Below are positions 60,008 through 64,000 of a DNA stretch of 64,000 nucleotides, in pieces (the first letter of the stretch is position 1; each line of letters starts with the position of its first letter). Source of the DNA: Tessaracoccus lapidicaptus (GTDB taxonomy: Bacteria > Actinomycetota > Actinomycetes > Propionibacteriales > Propionibacteriaceae); contig NZ_MBQD01000022.1 in assembly GCF_001693815.1 (NCBI RefSeq), forward strand, positions 1 to 64,000. Reading direction: 5' to 3'. Both the position numbers and the translations under genes were made by a program. Under the pieces are notes generated by a model, which worked only from the letters and a program-made list of their open reading frames with translations, made no database searches and had not been told where the DNA came from.

Positions 60008-60220
60008 TCACGCTTCGTCGGGCTCCCACCGCAGCAGGTCACCGGGCTGGCAGTCGAGGGCCTCGCACAGCGCCTCCAGCGTGGTGAACCGCACCGCCTT
60101 CGCGCGCCCGTTCTTCAGCACCGCCAGGTTCGCCGGCGTGATGCCGATCTGCTCCGCCAGCGACCCGACGGACATCCGGCGCTTCGCCAGCAGCACGTCG
60201 ATGTCCACGACGATGGCCAC
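60008..60220 (-). CDS. Cro/C1-type HTH regulator paired with DUF2975
   Basis: A 70-residue XRE-type helix-turn-helix protein: DIDVLLAKRRMSVGSLAEQIGITPANLAVLKNGRAKAVRFTTLEALCEALDCQPGDLLRW. It starts with GTG directly after the DUF2975 stop, so they are co-translated; such pairs are common and the HTH probably represses the operon through the palindrome at 60741-60759. Confidence 0.88.
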   Translation of the reverse strand: MAIVVDIDVLLAKRRMSVGSLAEQIGITPANLAVLKNGRAKAVRFTTLEALCEALDCQPGDLLRWEPDEA

Positions 60221-60706
60221 TCAGATCACCTCGTCCAGCTCGGAGCGGAACGCGACCGCCTGCGCCAGAAGCTGCCGCATCACGTAGACAACGAGCGCGA
60301 CTCCGGCGATGACCAGCGACACCCCGCAGATCATCCCGACGAGGCCCGGGGCGATCTCGTCGCCCGGCGTGGTGCGGTTCGCGTAGGCGCCCACGACGGC
60401 GAGCCCGAACGTGAGCACCGACGCCGTCGCGATGGCGCCGATGATGGTGTCGACGTAGCGGAACGACGACGGCGAGAACACCGTGCCGCGGCGGACGCGC
60501 GTGAGGAGCATCCAGATGCACACCGCGGTGACCTGGAGCGTCCCGACGCCAAGCACGACGATAGCGAGGATGGGGATCGTGATGTCGGGCCGGCCCCCGT
60601 CCATGTCGAGCCACAGCAGCGGCACGATCACGACTTGAACCGCGAGGGATCCGAGCAGCGCGATCGCGATGATCACCCGCAGCACGGTGATGGAGGCCTT
60701 GCCCAT
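60221..60706 (-). CDS. DUF2975 membrane protein
   Basis: A 161-residue protein with four hydrophobic segments (~8-30, 45-68, 88-108, 120-145), the layout of DUF2975 membrane proteins, and an HTH partner gene directly downstream. The role is unknown; a membrane sensor controlling the HTH protein is plausible. Confidence 0.85.
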   Translation of the reverse strand: MGKASITVLRVIIAIALLGSLAVQVVIVPLLWLDMDGGRPDITIPILAIVVLGVGTLQVTAVCIWMLLTRVRRGTVFSPSSFRYVDTIIGAIATASVLTFGLAVVGAYANRTTPGDEIAPGLVGMICGVSLVIAGVALVVYVMRQLLAQAVAFRSELDEVI

Positions 60707-60740
60707 GTCCCGACTCCTGTCTATCGAGGAACGAGATTAA

Positions 60741-60759
60741 TCTATCGTAAAACGATAGA
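60741..60759 (-). promoter_or_regulatory. Operator of the DUF2975/HTH operon
   Basis: TCTATCGTAAAACGATAGA: 8-bp inverted arms around AAA, 35 bases before the DUF2975 start, with a further CTATCG half-site at 60721-60726. An AT-rich island in a GC-rich region, typical of an autoregulated HTH site. Confidence 0.65.
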
Positions 60760-60801
60760 CACGGGAAGTGGGGTACCGGTGGGTGGGTGGCTTGCGTTTC
60801 T

Positions 60802-60837
60802 TAGGCTTCGAGGCCGCTGCGCGGCACCTCAGCCAGC
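60802..60837 (+). repeat. Single copy of a third hairpin-repeat variant
   Basis: GGCTTCGAG, hairpin GCCGC-TGC-GCGGC, then ACCTCAGCCAGCGG: the same skeleton as the main family with yet another hairpin stem. Single copy. Confidence 0.7.
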
Positions 60838-61083
60838 GGAGAATCGCCACGTCCACAGCCGGATCGACCTGGCGCTCGCCGTCGTCGAGGACAACGTTCG
60901 CGCCCCACGTCGCGATCGCTGTCGGGGAGGTGCGGGAGGACCTCGAGGTGGCGGACGTCCTCACGGGCGTGCGGATGGTCTACGGCCTGGTGGTGACCAG
61001 TTCGGGTGGCGGCACATTGTCCGAGACGATCGGCGCGGCGTCGCGGGCGTGGTTCGGTCTGGCGCCGAACGCCGGATGAGCGA
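60838..61083 (+). other. Possible gene remnant
   Basis: About 250 bases in which one plus-strand frame reads APHVAIAVGEVREDLEVADVLTGVRMVYGLVVTSSGGGTLSETIGAASRAWFGLAPNAG, a protein-like composition that ends at 61079. The frame starts inside the repeat copy and has no sound start, so if it was a gene only its 3' end remains. No family recognised. Confidence 0.3.
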
Positions 61084-61149
61084 CACAATTCTTCCTAGAG
61101 AGCTTCTTGCGTGCATATGCACAGATGAGGCTCCCTAGGAAGAAATGTG
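61084..61149 (+). promoter_or_regulatory. 20-bp inverted repeat upstream of mgsA
   Basis: Left arm 61084-61103 and right arm 61130-61149 match at 18 of 20 positions (core TTCTTCCTAG / CTAGGAAGAA). Between them, at 61112-61121, is a 10-bp palindrome TGCATATGCA. The block is far more AT-rich than its surroundings and lies 41 bases before mgsA. It could be a paired operator, an RNA hairpin or a very small mobile element. Confidence 0.6.
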
Positions 61150-61190
61150 CAGGTGACTCCCCGTCACCGCACCCCGGAGAGGCGGCAGAC

Positions 61191-61643
61191 ATGCCCGGCA
61201 TCAAGCACAACATCGCTCTCGTGGCCCACGACAACAAGAAGGCCGAGCTCCTCAGCTGGGCCAACTTCAACCGCGGCACCCTGAGCCACCACACCCTGTT
61301 CGCCACAGGGACCACCGGCACGATGCTCGAGTACGAGCTCGGCCTCCCCGTGACCCGGCTCCTGTCGGGCCCCGTCGGCGGCGATCAGCAGATCGGCGCC
61401 ATGATCGCCGAGGGCCGCATCGACACGCTCATCTTTTTCTGGGACCCGCTCGAGCCGCAGCCGCACGACCCCGACGTCAAGGCGCTGCTGCGCATCGGCG
61501 CCGTCTGGAACGTGCCGATGGCGTGCAATACCGCGACCGCGGACCTGCTCATCTCCTCGCCGCTCCTCGACGAGCCGTGGGCCAACCGCCCCGACATCTC
61601 GCCGCGCGCCTGGGAGCCGGACGCCGACGACGAGGACGACTGA
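61191..61643 (+). CDS. mgsA: Methylglyoxal synthase
   Basis: A 150-residue Mgs[48 protein letters not shown] with the catalytic Asp, [22 protein letters not shown] and [13 protein letters not shown], all family hallmarks. It converts dihydroxyacetone phosphate to methylglyoxal and phosphate, a bypass used when triose phosphates build up. The ATG at 61191 gives the usual N terminus. The acidic end DADDEDD is an extension. Confidence 0.92.
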   Translation: MPGIKHNIALVAHDNKKAELLSWANFNRGTLSHHTLFATGTTGTMLEYELGLPVTRLLSGPVGGDQQIGAMIAEGRIDTLIFFWDPLEPQPHDPDVKALLRIGAVWNVPMACNTATADLLISSPLLDEPWANRPDISPRAWEPDADDEDD

Positions 61644-61715
61644 CACCGCCCGCCTTCACCGCCGCGGATAGCGGCGGCGGCCAAGGTTGCGGCCGTGTGG
61701 AAAGCTGGGCGCGTG

Positions 61716-62570
61716 ATGCCCCTCGAACTGCCCTTCCCGAACATCAACCCGGTGGCGATCAACCTCTTCGGGTTGAAGATCCACTGGTACGCGATCATGT
61801 ACCTGCTCGCGTTCGGCCTCGCCTACCTGCTGATGCGCCGACGGCTGCACCACGAGCCGTACCGCTCCATCACGAAGCCCGAGCCGTGGGGCGCGACCGA
61901 CATCGAGGACATCCTGCTCAACTCCATCGTCGGTGTCCTCGTGGGCGGAAGGCTGGGCTACACGTTGTTCTACAACCCGGGCTTCTACCTGGCGAACCCG
62001 CTGGAGATCGTGAAGATCTGGGACGGCGGGATGAGCTTCCACGGAGGCGCGATCGGCGTCGTGCTCGGGCTGGCGTGGTTCGGGTGGCGGAAGGGGCGCC
62101 CCTTCCTGCAGGTGGCGGACTTCCTGGTGCCCGCGGTCCCGATCGGCCTGGCCGCCGGGCGCTTCGGCAACTTCATCAACGGTGAGCTCTGGGGGCGCGA
62201 GGCCTCGGCGGACCTGCCCTGGGCGATGCGGTTCCCCACCGGCGGCGACGTCCTGCGCCACCCGTCGCAGCTCTACCAGATGCTCCTGGAAGGCCTGCTG
62301 CTCTTCGTCCTCCTGTGGTGGTACGCCCGCAAGCCGAGGTACCGCGGCCAGATCGCCGGTGCATTCCTGGCCGGCTACGGGTTCTTCCGGTTCGTCGCGG
62401 AGTTCTGGCGCGAGCCCGACGCGCACCTCGGTTTCCTGTCGCTGGGACTCAGCATGGGGCAGTGGCTGTCGCTGCCGATGATCGTCGCCGGTGTGGTGCT
62501 GTGGTCGTGGGCGAGGACGCGCGCGGTGTCCGACGTCGAGGCCGAGCCCGTCGTCGACGCTACGAGCTGA
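61716..62570 (+). CDS. lgt: Prolipoprotein diacylglyceryl transferase
   Basis: A 284-residue Lgt with seven membrane helices and the signature AAGRFGNFINGELWGRE (residues ~146-162). It transfers diacylglyceryl from phosphatidylglycerol to the lipobox Cys of prolipoproteins, such as the two binding-protein lipoproteins in this window. The ATG at 61716 (MPLELPFP) is preferred over a GTG at 61695; HWYAIMYLLAF near the N terminus is typical. Stands alone between mgsA and the ROK gene. Confidence 0.93.
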   Translation: MPLELPFPNINPVAINLFGLKIHWYAIMYLLAFGLAYLLMRRRLHHEPYRSITKPEPWGATDIEDILLNSIVGVLVGGRLGYTLFYNPGFYLANPLEIVKIWDGGMSFHGGAIGVVLGLAWFGWRKGRPFLQVADFLVPAVPIGLAAGRFGNFINGELWGREASADLPWAMRFPTGGDVLRHPSQLYQMLLEGLLLFVLLWWYARKPRYRGQIAGAFLAGYGFFRFVAEFWREPDAHLGFLSLGLSMGQWLSLPMIVAGVVLWSWARTRAVSDVEAEPVVDATS

Positions 62571-62593
62571 GCGCTACCCACACGGCCCCACAG

Positions 62594-62660
62594 TTCTCCA
62601 CAGGTGGTGTGGACAACCCCGTCGATCCCGCGTCAGGCGTCCACATCCGGGTGTGGACAA
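62594..62660. promoter_or_regulatory. Cluster of DnaA-box-like sequences
   Basis: TTCTCCACA (62594-62602), TGTGGACAA (62608-62616) and TGTGGACAA (62652-62660); the last two are exact copies, on the other strand, of TTGTCCACA, the preferred DnaA box of high-GC Actinobacteria. Weaker CCACA/TGTGG elements lie between and after. Placed in the 118-base gap between convergent lgt and ROK genes, with no replication genes nearby, so a DnaA-binding or titration site is possible but unproven. Confidence 0.45.
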
Positions 62661-62688
62661 CTGTGTGGGGGGCTGTGGAAGCGACGCC

Positions 62689-63882
62689 TCAGGCGGCGCC
62701 GCGCGTGAGGAACGAGTCGGGGTCCTTGACCACGGGGCCGAGGGCGATGAGCCCGGCACCGATCGCCGGCCGCAGCGGCAGAGCCGGGAGCGCGCCGACG
62801 TCGATGTGCGCCTTGCGCCCCCACACGACGCGGCCCATGAGCTGGCGCGTCAACGGCTCCCTCAGCCACGGCTCGAGTTCGGCGAAGTAGCAGCACAGCC
62901 GGATGGTCGACACGTCCCAGACGTTCATAGCGGCACCCAGCCCAATGCCGAGCGCGCCGACGGTCCGGCGAAGTACCGCCTCGGCCCGCTCGTCTCCGTT
63001 GGTCAATGCCCGGCGGTAGGCCTCCAGCGACGGTTGGCGCGACGCCGACAGCAGCGCCGGGAGGCTGACGATCGTCTCCATGCAGCCGATCGACCCGCAC
63101 CGGCACGGGACACCGCGGGGGTCGACGCAGATGTGCCCGAGTTCGCCGGACCATCCGTGTTCGCCGAGCACCAGCGTCCCGTCCCGGCACAGCGCACCCC
63201 CGATGCCGACGTCCCCGCACAGCAGCAGAAACGACGAGTCGGGGTCCGAGCGCATCACGGTCACGGCCGCGCACGTGGCATCGTTGGCCGCCGCCAGCGG
63301 GACCCGGCCGCCCTCGTGCGTCAGCGTCCAGTGGGCCCCGAGGGACTCGCCGTCCCAGCCGAGGTTGGGGGCGCGCACCACCCGGCCGCTGCGCACGTCC
63401 AGCAGACCAGGGATGGCGGCGAACGCACCGATCAGGTGCCCGCCCTCGGGCAGTGAGCCCAGCACCTGGCCGGAGAGCCGTTGCAGCTCCTCGACGGAGG
63501 CAGCCAGCCCGAGCTTGGGGACATCGGTCATGGTCTCAGCGGTGGCCTCAACGGTGCCGTCGAGATCGACGAGCACCGCTGACAGCCGACCGACCCCCAC
63601 CTGCAAGCCGAGGCCCAGCGCCGTCCCCCGGCGCAGCGACAGTGGGACGGCGGGCCGGCCGCGACCCGTGCCGGACGCGGTGCCCTCAGCGACGAGGCCG
63701 CCGTCGATCAGGTCGTCGACGAGCCGCGACACCGTCGAGCGCGTCATCCCGAGTTGGTGGGCAATGTCGGCGCGCGAAATGCGCCCACTGTGGTCGGCGA
63801 CCTTCCGCATGACCAACGCGAGGTTCGACGACCTCATCACGGCCTGTGTCATCCCGGACACGGGGCCCTGCATCTCTGACAT
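62689..63882 (-). CDS. ROK-family regulator (NagC/XylR type)
   Basis: A 397-residue protein: N-terminal winged helix (residues ~18-65, ISRADIAHQLGMTRSTVSRLVDDLIDGGLV) and a ROK sugar-kinase-like domain with RCGSIGCMETIVSLPAL (the zinc/ROK Cys cluster) and DVGIGGALCRDGTLVLGEHGWSGELGHICVD. Likely a transcription factor sensing a sugar or sugar phosphate. I take the ATG at 63882 with GAGGAGG upstream. No sugar operon adjoins it in this window; nothing is seen from 63883 to the edge. Confidence 0.88.
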   Translation of the reverse strand: MSEMQGPVSGMTQAVMRSSNLALVMRKVADHSGRISRADIAHQLGMTRSTVSRLVDDLIDGGLVAEGTASGTGRGRPAVPLSLRRGTALGLGLQVGVGRLSAVLVDLDGTVEATAETMTDVPKLGLAASVEELQRLSGQVLGSLPEGGHLIGAFAAIPGLLDVRSGRVVRAPNLGWDGESLGAHWTLTHEGGRVPLAAANDATCAAVTVMRSDPDSSFLLLCGDVGIGGALCRDGTLVLGEHGWSGELGHICVDPRGVPCRCGSIGCMETIVSLPALLSASRQPSLEAYRRALTNGDERAEAVLRRTVGALGIGLGAAMNVWDVSTIRLCCYFAELEPWLREPLTRQLMGRVVWGRKAHIDVGALPALPLRPAIGAGLIALGPVVKDPDSFLTRGAA

Positions 63883-64000
63883 GGTGCCTCCTCGACCGCG
63901 CCGCGGACGCCGCGCGGGAGCCCCCCACTGCCCAGTCTCCTGCATATCAGGGGCGTGTGGAAGGGTTGTTCAGGAAAGGTCTTCGACGGCGTCCGCGTAG

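Noticed and set aside
59951..61138. 395-codon plus-strand ORF opposite the DUF2975/HTH genes
   Set aside because: Antisense, His/Arg/Asp-rich composition; the minus strand has two recognisable families.

Overview
The window is chromosomal DNA of a high-GC actinobacterium. Every gene uses G/C-ending codons, many genes start with GTG, and the sequence carries Actinobacteria-typical families: a PknB-type kinase, an LmeA/DUF2993 protein, a DUF222-HNH nuclease, DUF3618 with a holin-like protein, a CebR-type operator and a sigma-B-type promoter. Propionibacteriaceae is my best guess for the family, from the overall gene mix only. No rRNA, tRNA or CRISPR array was seen.

Layout. 1-3.3 kb: an MMPL exporter coupled to an LmeA-like lipid-binding protein. 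3.3-5.9 kb: a DUF222-HNH nuclease gene flanked by inverted copies of a hairpin repeat. 6.0-8.8 kb: a flavin electron-transfer triad (ferric-reductase-type membrane oxidoreductase, FMN-binding protein, ApbE). 9.0-14.6 kb: a catabolic operon (MBL-fold lactonase-like hydrolase, ribose-type ABC importer, LacI regulator). 14.6-16.8 kb: a Ser/Thr kinase and a secreted protein. 16.9-22.8 kb: a LacI regulator divergent from a rhamnose-type ABC importer. 22.8-26.9 kb: glpABC. 27.1-28.2 kb: a TerC-family exporter behind a Mn2+ (yybP-ykoY) riboswitch. 28.3-29.5 kb: an SPFH protein with an Arc-type regulator. 29.5-32.3 kb: an unknown protein and a GH13 branching-enzyme-like protein. 32.5-34.4 kb: a three-gene stress/envelope operon with a sigma-B-like promoter. 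34.5-37.4 kb: a decayed 5'-nucleotidase-type gene, a membrane protein and an MFS transporter. 37.4-41.7 kb: a flavin-fold protein, an ABC-2 exporter and its TetR regulator. 41.8-46.0 kb: a PTS core (ptsH, fruK, a DeoR-type fruR, ptsI) without an EII permease. 46.0-47.6 kb: a secreted GH6 cellulase with two CebR-type operators. 47.9-49.5 kb: an SQR-like flavoprotein and a small partner. 49.7-54.1 kb: a four-carbon acid-sugar locus (GntR regulator, DUF1537 kinase, dehydrogenase, GntP permease). 54.2-58.1 kb: acetyltransferases, an 81-bp tandem repeat, an IS5-family element abutting an arr rifamycin-resistance gene, and a DUF3883 protein. 58.2-64 kb: a TM2 protein, an aldo/keto reductase, a DUF2975/HTH pair, methylglyoxal synthase, lgt and a ROK regulator.

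How it fits together. Most of the window deals with carbon acquisition (two sugar ABC importers, PTS, cellulase, acid-sugar uptake, glycerol-3-phosphate oxidation). Most of these loci have a local regulator and a visible palindromic operator.

The least explained feature is a family of intergenic repeats at six or seven places. All copies share a TTCGAG / variable hairpin / CTCAG skeleton. Hairpin arms differ between copies but still pair. In four of four informative arrays the CTCAG end faces the stop codon of the neighbouring gene. Near-perfect 74-bp inverted copies bracket the DUF222-HNH nuclease gene, which suggests, but does not prove, that this nuclease and the repeats form one mobile or maintained system.
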